Source: Typhlomys cinereus
Taxonomy: Eukaryota > Chordata > Mammalia > Rodentia > Platacanthomyidae
NCBI GenBank assembly: GCA_023101885.1
Contig: JALPQD010000916.1
Location: forward strand, 236,001 to 300,000
Length of the DNA stretch: 64,000 nt
Reading direction: 5' to 3'
In this document: positions 46,410 to 57,594 of the stretch, piece by piece
Layout of the letters: each line of letters starts with the position of its first letter
How positions within the stretch are numbered: position 1 is the first letter of the stretch
Program-made: the position numbers and the translations under genes
Notes under the pieces: model-generated
Told to the model about the DNA's origin: nothing
The model's database searches: none
Seen by the model: the letters and a program-made list of their open reading frames with translations, nothing else

Positions 46410-46854
46410 CCTGATTCTTTCCAGCTCTCGTGCCGTGATGCAACTGGAATTCTTGCCTGCTCCCCACGTCCACCTCTGAGTACACCGTGTCTTCTCCCTG
46501 CTCCCCCCTCGGGGCCCGTCTTCCCGTTCTTTGCTACTGACACTTAAGTCGCTTGTGTTTTTGTGCTTGAAGCTGGATCCCAGCACTTGGAGAACCTAGG
46601 AAATAAACCTTCGTGCATTACAAGTAAAAGCCACTTTTCATGTCTGTCTCTGCCACCAGTGCATTACCCGGCTGTTTAGTTTGTAAAGCCAGCTGCCTCC
46701 AGTGCTTTGTCATGGTGATGGAAAGCTGGCCTGTGCTAGGAGCTAATTTGCTGCTGTCTTTTGCTCGGTCTGTCCTTCCTCAGGGGCCTGTGGCTAAACG
46801 CGGCTTCTGTCGTAAGAGGAGATGGCTCGTGAAGTGCGTGCTTAAGCATGTTGT
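46410..46854. other. Non-coding sequence, nothing recognised
   Basis: Unique sequence between LTR D and a pyrimidine tract. Confidence 0.4.
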
Positions 46855-47093
46855 TGCCTTGTTTCTTCTTTTCCTCTCTCTTATCTTCCCTCTTTGTCTT
46901 TTCTTCCCTTCCTTCCTTCCTTCCTTCCTTCTTTCCTTCCTTTTTATTTCTGTCTTCTCTCCCCCTTCTCCTTCCCTGTCTTCTTTTCTTCCTTCCTTCA
47001 TCCCTCCCTCCCTTTCTTTCTTCCTTCTTCCCTCTCTACCTCCCTCCCTTTCTTCCTTTCTTCCCCCTTCCTTCCCTCCTTCCCTCCCTCCAT
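46855..47093. repeat. Polypyrimidine (CTTC/CCTT)n tract
   Basis: About 240 bases almost free of purines on the plus strand, mainly CTTCCTTCCTTCC and TCCCTCCC words. Overlapping open frames give leucine/serine/phenylalanine-rich peptides and are not genes. Triplex-prone by composition. Confidence 0.95.
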
Positions 47094-47154
47094 AGTGGGA
47101 GACAGCTAGACTATGAAAAGCAGAGTTAACCGGATATCAGACATTTGCCTTCCA

Positions 47155-47270
47155 GGATCATCTGTGCACTGTTAATTGTGTAACCTTAGACAGACCATCT
47201 TACTCCCACAGGCCTCAGTGTCTTACATGTGAGGGATGGAAAGTGGCAGCCATGTTAGATTTTCCTGCAC
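47155..47270 (+). mobile_element. MIR fossil
   Basis: AATTGTGTAACCTTAGACAG, GGCCTCAGTGTCTTACATGT and GAGGGATGG follow the MIR core order in plus orientation. Confidence 0.5.
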
Positions 47271-47363
47271 ATCAGGAGGGGGGTTGAGGGATGAGGAGGT
47301 CTTGTAGAGTAGGGTAAGGATTTGTGTTGCAGATAAGGTTGCCACAGAGACCAAATTCACATC

Positions 47364-48628
47364 CCAGAGATGCATATGTGTGTGTGTCTATGTGTGTGTA
47401 TGGTATGCATATATATGGGGCATGCATGCCTGTTCACATGTGTATGTGCCATGTGTGTATGTGCACGTGGGTATATGCACGTGGGTATGTGTGTGTGCAT
47501 GTGTGTATGTGCACGTGGGTATATGCACCTGGGTATGTGTATGTGTGTGCATGTGTGTGCATGTGCACATGTGTGTATGTGCACGTGGGTATGTGTATGT
47601 GTGTGCATGTGTGCATGTGCACATGCGTGTATGTGCACGTGGGTATGTGTATGTGTGCATGTGTGTATGTGCATATGTGTGTATGTGCATGTGTGTGTAT
47701 GTGCACGTGGGTATGTGTATGTGTGCATGTGTGTATGTGCATATGTGTGTATGTGCATGTGTGTGTATGTGCACGTGGGTATGTGTATGTGTGCATGTGT
47801 GTATGTGCATATGTGTGTATGTGCATATGTGTGTATGTGCACGTGGGTATATGCACGTGGGTATGTGTGTGTGTGTGTGTGTGTGGATGTGCGTATGTGT
47901 GTATGTGCACGTGGGTATATGCACATGGGTATGTGTATGTGTGTGCATGTGTGTGTGCATGTGGGTATGTGCACATGGGTATGTGCATGTGTATGTGTGT
48001 GTGTGCATGTGTGTATGTGCATGTGTGTATGTGCATGTGTGTATGTGCATGTGTGTGTATGTGCACGTGGGTATGTGTGTGTGTGCATGTGCACATGTGT
48101 GTATGTGCATGTGGGTATGTGCCTGTGTGTATGTGCATATGTGTGTATGTGCACGTGTGTATGTGCATGTGTGTGTATGTGCACGTGTGTATGTGCATGT
48201 GTGTGTATGTGCACGTGGGTATGTGTGTGTGTGTGCATGTGCACATGTGTGTATGTGCATGTGGGTATGTGCCTGTGTGTATGTGCATATGTGTGTATGT
48301 GCACGTGTGTGTGTGTGTGTGTGCATGTGTGTGCATGTGCACATGTGGGTATGTGCATGTGTGTGTGTGTGTGTGTGTGCATGTGCACATGTGGGTGTGT
48401 GCATGTGCACATGTGTGTGTGTGCACGTGTGTGTGTGTGTGTGCATGTGTGTGCATGTGCACATGTGGGTATGTGCATGTGTGTGTGTGTGTGTGCATGT
48501 GCACATGTGGGTGTGTGCATGTGCACATGTGTGTGTGTGCACGTGTGTGTGTGTGCATGTGCACATGTGGGTGTGTGCATGTGTGTGTGTGTGTGTGTGT
48601 GCATGTGTGTGTGTGTGTGTGTGTGCAT
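47364..48628. repeat. 1.26 kb TG-rich array with GTATGTGCACGTGG units
   Basis: Alternating purine/pyrimidine DNA over about 1.26 kb: TG runs punctuated by GTATGTGCACGTGGGTAT and GTGCATGTGCACATGT words of about 16-60 bp periodicity. It includes nested duplicate blocks (for example two copies near 48080-48180 and 48230-48310). Many CACGTG words occur inside. It is ideal Z-DNA-forming sequence. The very long open frames on both strands (Cys/Val or His/Thr repeats) come from the TG/CA pattern. Confidence 0.96.
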
Positions 48629-48690
48629 GCGGAAGTTCAGGCTAATGTTGAGAACCATCCTTGGTCTCCTGTCTCTCCCAGTGCGTCAGG
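48629..48690 (-). mobile_element. Probable B2/B3 SINE 3' part, reverse orientation
   Basis: GCATGCGGAAGTTCAGGCTA and TGTTGAGAACCATCCTTGG then TCTCC resemble the reverse complement of the B2/B3 3' region that normally ends in a CA-rich tail. In this orientation the tail would lie at the left, where the TG array is, so the array may be a hugely expanded SINE tail. Confidence 0.42.
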
Positions 48691-49536
48691 GTGTCTCAGT
48701 CAGGCCCAGAGCGCCCCAGTACGGCTCGTCTGGTAGTGAGCTTGCTGTGGGGCCCCTCATCTCCACCTTCCAGGGCCACTGCGTCAGCCCAGCAGTGGTG
48801 CGGTTTCTTGGAACCTGAACTCCCGTCCTCTTGCTTGCGCAGGGAGCACCTAGTCACTGTGGCAGCTTCCCAGCCTGGTTCCTGTGCCGTTCCCCAGAGA
48901 CCTTAGCTACCGGATGTCAAAAGAAATGTTAGAAGACGACATCTAATAAGCCTGTAAATCAGTATTCATGTGGTAGTAAAGATGCCAATTTCGAGGTGGA
49001 AGTAGTGGGAGGGTGTTCTGGAAGTGTCCGCGACCATTTTCCCACAAGGGAGCTGTGGGGCAGAGTGGCTGCCTGCGGACTCTAACTCTAGCCTATGAAA
49101 GAGCCATGCCCCCCATCTTTTACCGAAGGAGACACAGCTGTCGCACATGTTGAGAAAGAGACTTTTTCGCAATTTCGTCGCAGAGGTTCTGACAGAAATC
49201 AAGGCTCTGGAGTCACTGTAGGAGAGGAGTGTTAACCAACTGCAGCGGGTTTCTTAGTGGTACGAGTTGCTTCTGTCTGCTGAGCTGGCTGCTTGGGCTC
49301 GCGGCACCTCTGATCTGAGCTGCCATCTTGTCGCAGAACACATTGCATCTTAAGATACAACGCGAACAGTCCCAGGAGATGCACCCGGAGACAGACAGGC
49401 TTAGGGCACCGGGCGGCCACCGTGTCTACACTGAGACCCGCTGGTCTCTCTGGCCACCGCGTCTACACTGTGAGAAGCTCTGCTGCTCTCTCTTTCCATG
49501 AGCCCTGCCCCATGGCGGAAAGCTCTGCATGCTCCC
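48691..49536. other. Non-coding sequence, nothing recognised
   Basis: GC-moderate unique sequence with short open frames only. Confidence 0.4.
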
Positions 49537-49660
49537 TGCTCCCCACTTCTCTGTGTGACCCCCACACTCCACACTCTTCTGACTCTCCGTGCTCCCCACT
49601 TCTCTGTGTGACCCCCACGCTTCATGCTCTTCTGACCCTCCATGCTCCCTGTGCTCCCTG
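49537..49660. repeat. Short tandem repeat, 52-53 bp unit, about 2.3 copies
   Basis: TGCTCCCCACTTCTCTGTGT followed by GACCCCCACACTCC occurs twice, with partial flanking copies built on TGCTCCCTG. Confidence 0.88.
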
Positions 49661-50084
49661 CTCGTCTGCCTGCAGCAGTTAGTCCTCCCAGCAAACAGCT
49701 CACACATTTGAGGACATGGGGACAAGCGCGCCTCAGGGGACCTGAAGCCACAGCCACACAGCGCACCTCAGTCATTCTTCAGAGTCGACGGCAGGAGCTC
49801 AGGCCCAGGACCCGCACTCCACGCGGCGCAGTCCTAGGGAACCGGGACTTGTGTCCTGGGTGCGTCACGTGGTGCCACAGGAGGCCGGGGACGGGGGAGC
49901 ACGAGGCGCAGTGTGCTGTGGGGAAGCAGGGGCTGCTGGGAGAGTGTGCGCGTCACACGGCTGTGCTGCCAAGACATCAGGCAGAGAACAGTCACGCGGC
50001 AAGCGCAGAAATCGTGCGGAACCACCTCGCTTCTGGGCTTAACTTTTATGAACAAGTTAAGGCTAGAGGACAGAGGGAAGCTGA
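49661..50084. other. Non-coding sequence, nothing recognised
   Basis: GC-rich unique sequence with CpG; no gene recognised. Confidence 0.4.
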
Positions 50085-50275
50085 GATGGGGGAGAAGCTG
50101 AGATGGGGGCTGAGATGGGGAGCTGAGATGGGAAAGAAGCTGAGATGGGGGAGAAGCTGAGATGGGGGCTGAGATGGGGGCTGAGATGGGGGCTGAGATG
50201 GGGAGCTGAGATGGGGAGCTGAGATGGGGAGCTGAGATGGGGAGCTGAGATGGGGGGCTGAGATGGGGGGAGCTG
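50085..50275. repeat. Purine-rich minisatellite, 12-17 bp unit, about 14 copies
   Basis: Unit GCTGAGATGGGGA with spacer variants GGG, GAA and AAGAA. Unit length varies while GCTGAGATGGG is constant. Confidence 0.95.
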
Positions 50276-51319
50276 ACTATGGAATCTGAAAGTCACGGAA
50301 AGGAGAGGGAGGAGGAGTGTGAACACCAGAATCAGGTGCCAACATTTGGTAGGAACCGAGCTGCATCGCGGGGGGCTGGCTTGAGCTGTCGATCATTTCC
50401 AGGTGAGCTGGTTGTCTGCGGCCTCCGCTGCAAGACTCCTTCATCAGGTTGCGTCTGCAACAGAAGCTGTTCCTTGCCCCACCCGCTGAGAAGCTGCAAG
50501 TCTCTGCTGCACCAGCAGACACAGAAGGCCTTTCCCATAGTCTTTGCCACAGCGCGAGACCAGTTTTCCCAGTCACTTGGACGGTTTGTGGTCTTTTGTG
50601 GAAAGAGACACGGCCGGAAGAGGAGTGGAGGGTTTTCCCAGCATGCCCTGCGGAGTCCCTGCTGCCCACATGTCACCTGCTCACACGGTGAGTCTCAAAG
50701 ATAAATAAAAATGCATCTGCACTGGATAGTCGACCCTGTCCACTGAGAAGGCCCACAAATCACCCGGCCTCTGTGAGAAGGACTGAGCCTCACTCCTGTA
50801 GACGGCGGGGGTCCTGGCGGGGGGGGGGGCAGGGGCTATCATGCTAAGCTGCATTGAAATTGGCCAAGGTGGGCAGCTGCTTCACAGATCCAGCTGGTGG
50901 GGAACAAAGAAAGACAGATGATTCACCAATTAAACCCATCCGCTCCCAGCCCAGCACCAGCCTGCCATGTGTTTCTGCCAGACGCAGGCTTGGGGGCCTC
51001 ATCTTCACCCCACGCACACAAAGAGGACCCGTGCTAATGAACAAAGCGCAGACCTTCCCCTGTCTCCACTTGTCAGAATCTCTTTCACATTCATGACCAA
51101 GTGTAAATCACACGTTGTGCTTGAGGGGAGCTCAGACAAAGCCCCTGCCAGAGGGGAGCTTGGGAAGAGCCTCCCATTCAGCCGGCTTTACAAAGGGACC
51201 GTAGCCATGCGGAGGGGGACTGCAGCTGCGGCCACTCTTCTAGCAATGCGCCTGCTGCAGCGAGAATTCAAAAAGCCAGTCCAAGAGCCGATTGCTTGAC
51301 TGCCAGACGTAGCTTCCCT
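50276..51319. other. Non-coding sequence, nothing recognised
   Basis: Includes a poly-G run (about 50816-50829). Short open frames on both strands without recognisable products. Confidence 0.4.
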
Positions 51320-51490
51320 GGGCACACAGAGCGAGGGCGAGCTGCGGCCGCCAGCACGCGGGACGGAGGGTGAGCTGCGGCCGCCAGCACGCGGGACGGA
51401 GGGTGAGCTGCGGCCGCCAGCTGTGGGGGCAGCAGCCGGGCACATAGAGCGAGGCTGTGCTGTGTCGCCAGCACATGCGGACGGCGCTTC
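51320..51490. repeat. CpG-rich minisatellite, 33 bp unit, 3 copies plus a diverged one
   Basis: Unit GAGGGTGAGCTGCGGCCGCC followed by AGCACGCGGGACG. Each of three units holds a NotI site (GCGGCCGC), giving a tiny CpG-dense patch. A fourth, decayed unit (GCTGTGTCGCCAGCACATGC) follows on the right. Confidence 0.94.
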
Positions 51491-52697
51491 CCTGAGGCCC
51501 GCTGGCTACTGCAGTGGTATCTGTCCCCACCGTCCATCTATTTATTTCTGTTTAATACTTCCAGTTTGCCCTTCACTTTGCAGCTAGCAGGTCAGAGCAG
51601 TTAATAATTTCCTAAGAAGCACAGCAAGATCTGGCGTTGTAGACAGCCTTGCTCCCCATGCAGGCTGCTCTAAGATCTCCATCTCATTCACAGTGCTGTG
51701 GGCACAGACGAAGGAGCGGCAGGGGAGGCTGGCACCACTCATGACTTCCGTTACTCAGGAGCAAGACACGCGCTGGCCAGGAGCCTAAGGCGCAAATGAG
51801 CACAGCAAAGCCACGGCCAGCGGCAGAGCCGCAGGCACGTGAAGAACGTGGACACACGGGCCGCGTCCAGGCTGCTTGGAGGCCGGACACGCTCTGGCTG
51901 TCTTCTCCACAGGCACTTGGTCATAAAGTGGAGGTCAGGGGTCACGGCACCCGCTGCCGAGCCCCAGGAGGACCCCCAGGCCAACAGTGTTTCCAACGTG
52001 AGCAGTGCGGTTGAGTCTCGGGCTCCCAGGAATCCGCTGCCAGAGGCGCTGCTGAAGCAGCCGACCAGGAAGACGCGATTTTACCAGCAAGCAAGTGGAC
52101 GCGGAGAAGCAACTTCTCAGTAAGACTGGAGGGCGACTGTCCTTCTGCCCTGCACTGAAGGCACCACAGGATGGACCAGAGGGCCACAGGGAGAGCCGAG
52201 GTTGCCACATCCCAGGCAGTGTGCCCAGCGCCCTGGGGAAGTCCTGGTGGCCCTGACACACTATAGTATGTGTTCGAGTTTCTCAGATGTCGCCATGAAA
52301 CACAGAGCTCTGGCACCTCTGCAGCCCACTTTCCCCTTCCTGTCTTGGAGTCGGACCTTGGACTCTGCCAGTGGAGTCTTTCCCACCCTTCCCATGCTCG
52401 CACGTGCTCTGCAAATCCTCTAGGATGTCAAGAAGTTGTGCTGAAACGAGCCCACAGCTTCCACACATTCCAGATATTTGAGGAATTTTCTTTTGAAATA
52501 GCTCTGAGTGAGTCGCAGGCGGATCCAACCCTTTCCACATAGCAATCCTGGGAGTAATGAGAGAAAATTACAGGCAATGAGACTGGGCAGGTATCTCACC
52601 GCGAATGAATGGGAGCTGGGTAGAAGCAAGAATAAACACAGACGATGCCTGCATGCTGAGCGCTCACGACCAACTGCCCTCTGGAATGGCTGCTGAA
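51491..52697. other. Non-coding sequence, nothing recognised
   Basis: Unique sequence. Open frames on both strands are short or run into the neighbouring array. Confidence 0.4.
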
Positions 52698-53107
52698 GCC
52701 ACGTGCAGCCCTGAGCACGTGCTGCCCAGAGCCACGTGCAGTCCTGAGCACGTGCAGTCCTGAGCCACGTGCAGCCCTGAGCACGTGCAGTCCTGAGCAC
52801 ATGCAGTCCTGAGCCACGTGCAGTCCTGAGCACATGCAGTCCTGAGCACGTGCAGTCCTGAGCCACGTGCTGCCCAGAGACACGTGCAGTCCCGAGCCAC
52901 GTACTGCCCAGAACCACATGCTGCCCAGAGCCACGTGCAGTCCTGAGCACGTGCTGCCCGGAGCCACGTGCAGCCCGGAGCCACGTGCAATCCTGAGCAC
53001 GTGCAGTCCTGAGCACGTGCAGTCCTGAGCACGTGCAGTCCTGAGCCACGTGCTGCCCAGAGCCACGTGCAGTCCTGAGCCACGTGCAGTCCTGAGCCAC
53101 GTGGAGC
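52698..53107. repeat. Minisatellite of 16-17 bp units, an array of E-boxes
   Basis: Unit CACGTGCAGTCCTGAG (16 bp), or with an extra C (GAGCCACGTG), and a CTGCCCAGAG variant. I count 21 exact CACGTG hexamers in about 410 bp; three more positions carry CACATG or CACGTA. CACGTG is the canonical E-box for bHLH factors such as USF, MYC/MAX and CLOCK/BMAL. Long minus-strand open frames over the array are artefacts. Whether any factor binds is unknown; the CpG in each box may be methylated. Confidence 0.93.
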
Positions 53108-53204
53108 CCAGAGCCATCAGTCCCTGAAGCATAGTTCTAAGTGCTACTGTTGCTGCATGAAGACCAGCAACTGCCTTTCTTGATCCAAAGGGAAGGGGGA
53201 GACA
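53108..53204. other. Spacer between E-box array and palindrome array
   Basis: Short unique stretch separating two unrelated tandem arrays. No feature seen. Confidence 0.4.
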
Positions 53205-53427
53205 CAGGACCAGTGTGTGCTCCCGGGAGCACGGGGCCAATGTGTTCTCCTGGGAGCACAGGACCAGTGTGTGCTCCTGGGAGCACGGGGACAATGTGTG
53301 CTCCCGGGAGCACAGGGACAATATGTTCTCCTAGGAGCACAGGACCAGTGTGTGCTCCCGGGAGCACGGGGACAATGTGTTCTCCTGGGAGCACAGGACC
53401 AGTGTGTGCTCCCGGGAGCACGGGGCC
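53205..53427. repeat. Minisatellite, 27 bp unit, 8 copies, each with a 16-bp palindrome
   Basis: Units read CAGGACCAGTGTGTGCTCCC+GGGAGCA. The centre GTGCTCCCGGGAGCAC is a perfect palindrome in four units; the others carry one or two changes (GTTCTCCTGGGAGCAC; GTTCTCCTAGGAGCAC). Regular spacing gives eight potential hairpins. Open frames occur on both strands because 27 is a multiple of three. Confidence 0.95.
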
Positions 53428-53589
53428 AGCACCCTCCTGGCTGCAGCCAGAGAACTTGTCACCTCAGTGCAAGATTTGTGAGAAACCCAAGAAAAACCAG
53501 AAAACCATCCAGAGAGAGAAAAGGAGTTACCGTGTCACATTAAACAGCAGTGCATTTGCAAATACGACTTTGGGAGGAAGCACACACAT

Positions 53590-53875
53590 GCAGAATGAAG
53601 GGGTGGGTGTGGCTGTGTGCATGTGCAGACATGAAGGGGTGGGGTGAGGTTATATGTGCATGCAAACGTGAAGGTGTGGGTGTGGCTGTGTTTGCATACA
53701 TATGCAGAGATGCAGGTGTGGCTAGTGTGAATGCAAATGTGAAGGTGTGGGCGTGGCTTGCACACATGCAAATATGAAGGTTGTGTGCCCATAGGTGCCA
53801 CACTCATGAAATAAAAGGGAGGGGTGGGGCACACCCATTCAAATAACAGGGCAGGGCAGGGCACACCCATGCCAC
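53590..53875. repeat. Decayed minisatellites: GTGAAGGTGTGGGTGTGGC type and GGGCACACCCAT type
   Basis: Five loose units of TGAAGGGGTGGGTGTGGCTG with 35-50 bp spacing (to about 53770), then two to three units around GGGGCACACCCATTCAAAT (53815-53875). Confidence 0.8.
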
Positions 53876-53949
53876 CTGGAAGAAGTCAGTAGTGCATGTG
53901 CACAAGCCAGTCTCTCATACTCTAAATTTTCACGTGAAAGAATTTCAGA

Positions 53950-54125
53950 GAAATGAAGGTATTAGTTCTGGCTTTATTACTAAGCAGGTATTTGACCTTG
54001 AATAGTTCCTGTAATCTCTGTGGAATTCATTTTCTTTATCTGTCAGATAAAAGCTACATGAAATCCAATCTCACAGAACACATTTTTATTGAGCCACTAC
54101 TACACGCTCTGTGAGAGCGAGGTGG
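53950..54125 (+). mobile_element. MIR fossil
   Basis: GCAGGTATTTGACCTTGAAT, CATTTTCTTTATCTGTCAGA and TAAAAGCTACATGAAATC follow MIR order in plus orientation; heavily diverged. Confidence 0.5.
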
Positions 54126-54457
54126 CGCGGCGTTACATTCCAAGTCCTCATCTTCCTTTGTTTCCCTCTAAGACACTGACCAGTGGAAGTCTACTTCAGA
54201 AATTTCAATTGAAGACTTCGAGAAAGAAATTCACCTGACGAAATGATTTCCCCATGAAGGCACCCATGAGGACAACGCCCTCCATTTCTACACGCAACTC
54301 AGGAGGCGACGTCGACTGTAAACAGCAGCATCTAATACAAAGCCTGAATGGCAATAAGCTCATTCTCCCACCGGGATTTAGGAAGTCATCTGTGTGCCTG
54401 GTTCACACGGCAAACGTTCAGACAAAGGGTGACTCGCTGGAAGGCAGACTAGCACGG
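54126..54457. other. Non-coding sequence, nothing recognised
   Basis: Unique sequence between the MIR and a 36-39 bp minisatellite. Confidence 0.4.
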
Positions 54458-54575
54458 CGCCCAGGGACGGGCCTGCGGCGCTGCTGATGAGATGGGCACC
54501 CAGGGACGGGCCTGCGGCGCTGCTGATGCGGCGGGCGCTGCGGGGATGGGCCTGCGGCGCAGCTGATGCGGCGGC
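54458..54575. repeat. GC-rich minisatellite, 36-39 bp unit, 3 copies
   Basis: Unit CCCAGGGACGGGCCTGCGGC followed by GCTGCTGATG and a variable AGATGGGCA or CGGCGGGCG link. Confidence 0.93.
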
Positions 54576-56369
54576 GCTGCAGACAGGCAGAACCCACAGG
54601 TGCATTCTGATCCGCATCTGACTCTACTTCCTGTTTCCAATCAGACTGCTGGGCGTTTCTGTGTTCTTGATGTGTGAAGATTGTTCCAGAGACAGATCTG
54701 CTCGAGCCAGGATGAAGCAGCCACTTCACCGCAGCGCTAATGAATCCTTCGGTCCTGTGAAGAAGGGCTTTGGGAGACGAAGCTTCAGCCTCTCTTAGAA
54801 GGGTGGTCTGTCCACGCAAGCACCGCAGCAAGCTTGAGAGGGCTGCGAGGGACTCGTTTCCTGGCGTCGAGGACATGAGCGACCTTCCACAGAAGCCCCG
54901 GGGCCGCAGGAGTCCTGGTCCTGCAGGGTTTGGTGTAGCGCCTGGATGCGCTCAGGCCACAGACACCTGCCTCTCGCGCGGTCGCACCCGGCTGCATTGT
55001 AAAGAAACTGGCTGCATACAATCTCCATCCAGATGATGGAAACACGACATTGCCCGACTCAGGGACTCTTCCAAAGACCAAATCAAATCAATAGCCTGGT
55101 TGATCTGATCAACGGTGTGGAAACCAGCCATTACCAGGCCAAAGAAGGGGGAATGGCCAATGAAAAGTGATCGATTCGCTGTTGCTGGGTGCGGGGAACA
55201 CAAGCATAGTGCTTAGATGATGTGGGTAGAAAGATGAAAGCCGTCAAGCCCTGAAGAATGCTTGCTCTTCGGGAAGTAACTCGCTTCCTGTGCCAGTTTC
55301 TAAGCATGGGCACAAGGCGTCAGGTGGGCTCACGGTCCCACCTTCTCGTCCTCTGCACTCAGCAGAGCTGGTGAGCAGAGCGGTGAAGCTCGGCTGCCAT
55401 CGCCCCACACGTCCCTGTCCTTCCTGATGATTCTCCAGCCCCCTGAAAGGAAGCCCCGCCCCTCGCGAACACGGCCCCTTGCATCAATTAGCAAACGAAG
55501 CAAAGCAAACCTTTGTGTTTGCAGTGTTTGCTCTGTAAAACTGAGTCTCAGATGGGGTCTCTCGGGGCTTATGTTACCCCACAGCACCCCATGGGACAAT
55601 CCAGTTGTAAACTCTGCAGCCAGAAAAGCCACATTCTAGGCTCTTCTCTGCCACAAGCGGAATTACTAAGACCGCGTGGCAGCCCCTTGGGGATCACAGG
55701 AGACCCCGGATGGAGAGATGGGTCTGACCAGTCCTTCCATGGTGGGTTGGCACTGGTCCGAGGAGCTGCTTCCCCCAGGCATGAGGTCGATGGAGACTGG
55801 CTGGAGAAGGGGGAGGGCATCACCAGGTGCCACTTCTGAGATTAGCAAGCAGGTCGCCACCAACAGCGCCCCTGGGACAGTTGTCCAGACAGCACAGCGA
55901 CCTCTAGCTTAGAACTGGAGAAAAGCGATCCTCAGGGCAGCTCCGGACCTCCGTGAGTACGGGTCTCACACTAATGCCAGTGCAGAGCTCACACTGACCA
56001 GGGACACGTGCACACTGACCCCTGCCATGGCCCCCTGTACACGGCGTGGAGCTCTCAGACCCCCATGCCAATGCAGTGCCACGCTGACCCCCGCCACACA
56101 CCCTCTCTGGATGTGGAGAGTTTGCTGATTTTCCTACATATTCCTCTCCCTTTACCTTCTGGTATACAGAAGAAGCAACATCTGCTGTGGGCTGTGCATG
56201 AAGCACCCTCAGAATGTGAGGAGATGCAACCAATACCGAGACCAATGTCATCTGACACTCAGCCAAATGTTTGTCCTCAAGCCACATCCCACTCTGCGGG
56301 GATTTTCCAGAGGAGGAGAGCCCCTGGGGAAGCAGAGCCTCAAGAGGAAGGGCCCCCAAGGAGGGCCAG
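54576..56369. other. Non-coding sequence, nothing recognised
   Basis: Long unique-looking interval with short open frames on both strands. I see no domain, promoter or named repeat. Confidence 0.4.
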
Positions 56370-56490
56370 TCCCCTCTCCGTCTCCCTCTCCCTCTCGCTC
56401 CCTCCCACTCCCTCCCTCTCTCCCTCTCCCTGTCCCGCTCTTTCTCCCTCTCCCTCTCCTTCTCCCTCTATCTCTTTCTCTCCTTCTCGT
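56370..56490. repeat. Polypyrimidine (CCCTCT)n tract
   Basis: About 120 bases of TCCCTCTCCCTC words, almost purine-free. Confidence 0.93.
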
Positions 56491-56889
56491 TCACCAGATC
56501 ACAAAGGAAACCTTGGAAAATGGTCGATGAAAAGAAAAATGTCGTCGTGACATGCCGTGGTCTGTGGGCTGTACTCGATTTCTTCTTGAGTGATGTTTCT
56601 AAACATAGTTGTCCTCCATCCCATCCTGGGCCCCGTCCATCTGGATTCACTGACACAAAGGGCCCAGGAGGGCTTGCGTGGTGCTTGGAGGCTTCACTAT
56701 GGATGGATACATGCACCCAGAAATGGCAAGGAAGAGGATGGCCTGGGATGCAGAGCCAGATGGTGGTCGTCTGCCCCCAGCACTTTGTCCCTCTGTAACT
56801 CGAGCATCGGCATGCGAAGAAAAGAGACAAGGAGACAGATGCTGGAATATTGCGGAGCAAATGCAGTCAGGGAAATTGGAAGGGACATG
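56491..56889. other. Non-coding sequence, nothing recognised
   Basis: Unique stretch between a pyrimidine tract and TG-rich DNA. Confidence 0.4.
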
Positions 56890-57050
56890 TCTGTGTGTGG
56901 ATGAGTGTATGTGTTTATGTGTGGTGTTTGCATGCATGTGGGTGTGCACATGTGCATGTGTGTGCATATGTGTGCATATGTTTATGTGTTGCCTGAATGC
57001 ATGTGCATGTGCACATGTGTATGCATGTATATATGTGTGGATGAGTGTGG
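56890..57050. repeat. TG-rich cryptic repeat
   Basis: Irregular TGTGCATGTG and GTGGATGAGTGT words, similar in wording to the larger array at 57595-58265. Confidence 0.85.
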
Positions 57051-57069
57051 AGAGCATGAGGAAAGTTTC

Positions 57070-57560
57070 AGTGAGGAGGACTAGTAGAAGACATAATAAA
57101 TGAGGAAGCCTATGTGTAATTTTAAAATGAGGTCAAAACAACTATGTGTAACTGTGTGTGATAGATAAGTGAGCCTCTGCACCCGCCTAGCCGTGGTGTG
57201 ATAAAATGACATGTACCCCGATGATGTAATGTGGTTGTGCATTGGCATGATAATAAACAGTATTTAAGGGACAGGCCTGGAACCGGGACCTCAGTTTGAT
57301 AGGGACAGAGCATCCCAAGACTCTGTCTGGTTGGCAGCCGAACTCTCCAACGCAGTTCCAGCCAAAGTACGCCCTGCTACCCTAAGCACGTGATCGTTGG
57401 TCGTCCCGAACTCCTCGGCTCTGGCGTGTGCGGAAAACGGCCCTTCGTCCAGCCATGGTCCTGGCTCGAGACCTGCGCCCAGGAATATGTCAATCAGTAA
57501 GCCCCCGTGTGGTGTGGTTATTGCTGGGCGGCGTAGACCTCCGGGGAGGTAGATGTCAGC
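57070..57560 (+). mobile_element. Candidate ERV LTR (low confidence)
   Basis: ATAATAAACAGTATTTAAGG looks like a TATA region, followed by GGACCTCAGTTTGATAGGG and a GC-richer stretch. The block lies as a unique island between two related TG-rich arrays. No clear TG...CA ends or target duplication found. It could simply be unique DNA. Confidence 0.25.
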
Positions 57561-57594
57561 AGCACAGGCCCCCCAGGTGTGCGCACGACAATGA

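Noticed and set aside
47324..48818. Frames of 376-482 codons on both strands
   Set aside because: TG/CA alternation gives CVCV on one strand and THTH on the other; simultaneous opening in several frames shows lack of coding constraint.
52420..53321. 226-241 codon frames over the E-box array
   Set aside because: Array translation only; start codons lie inside repeat units.
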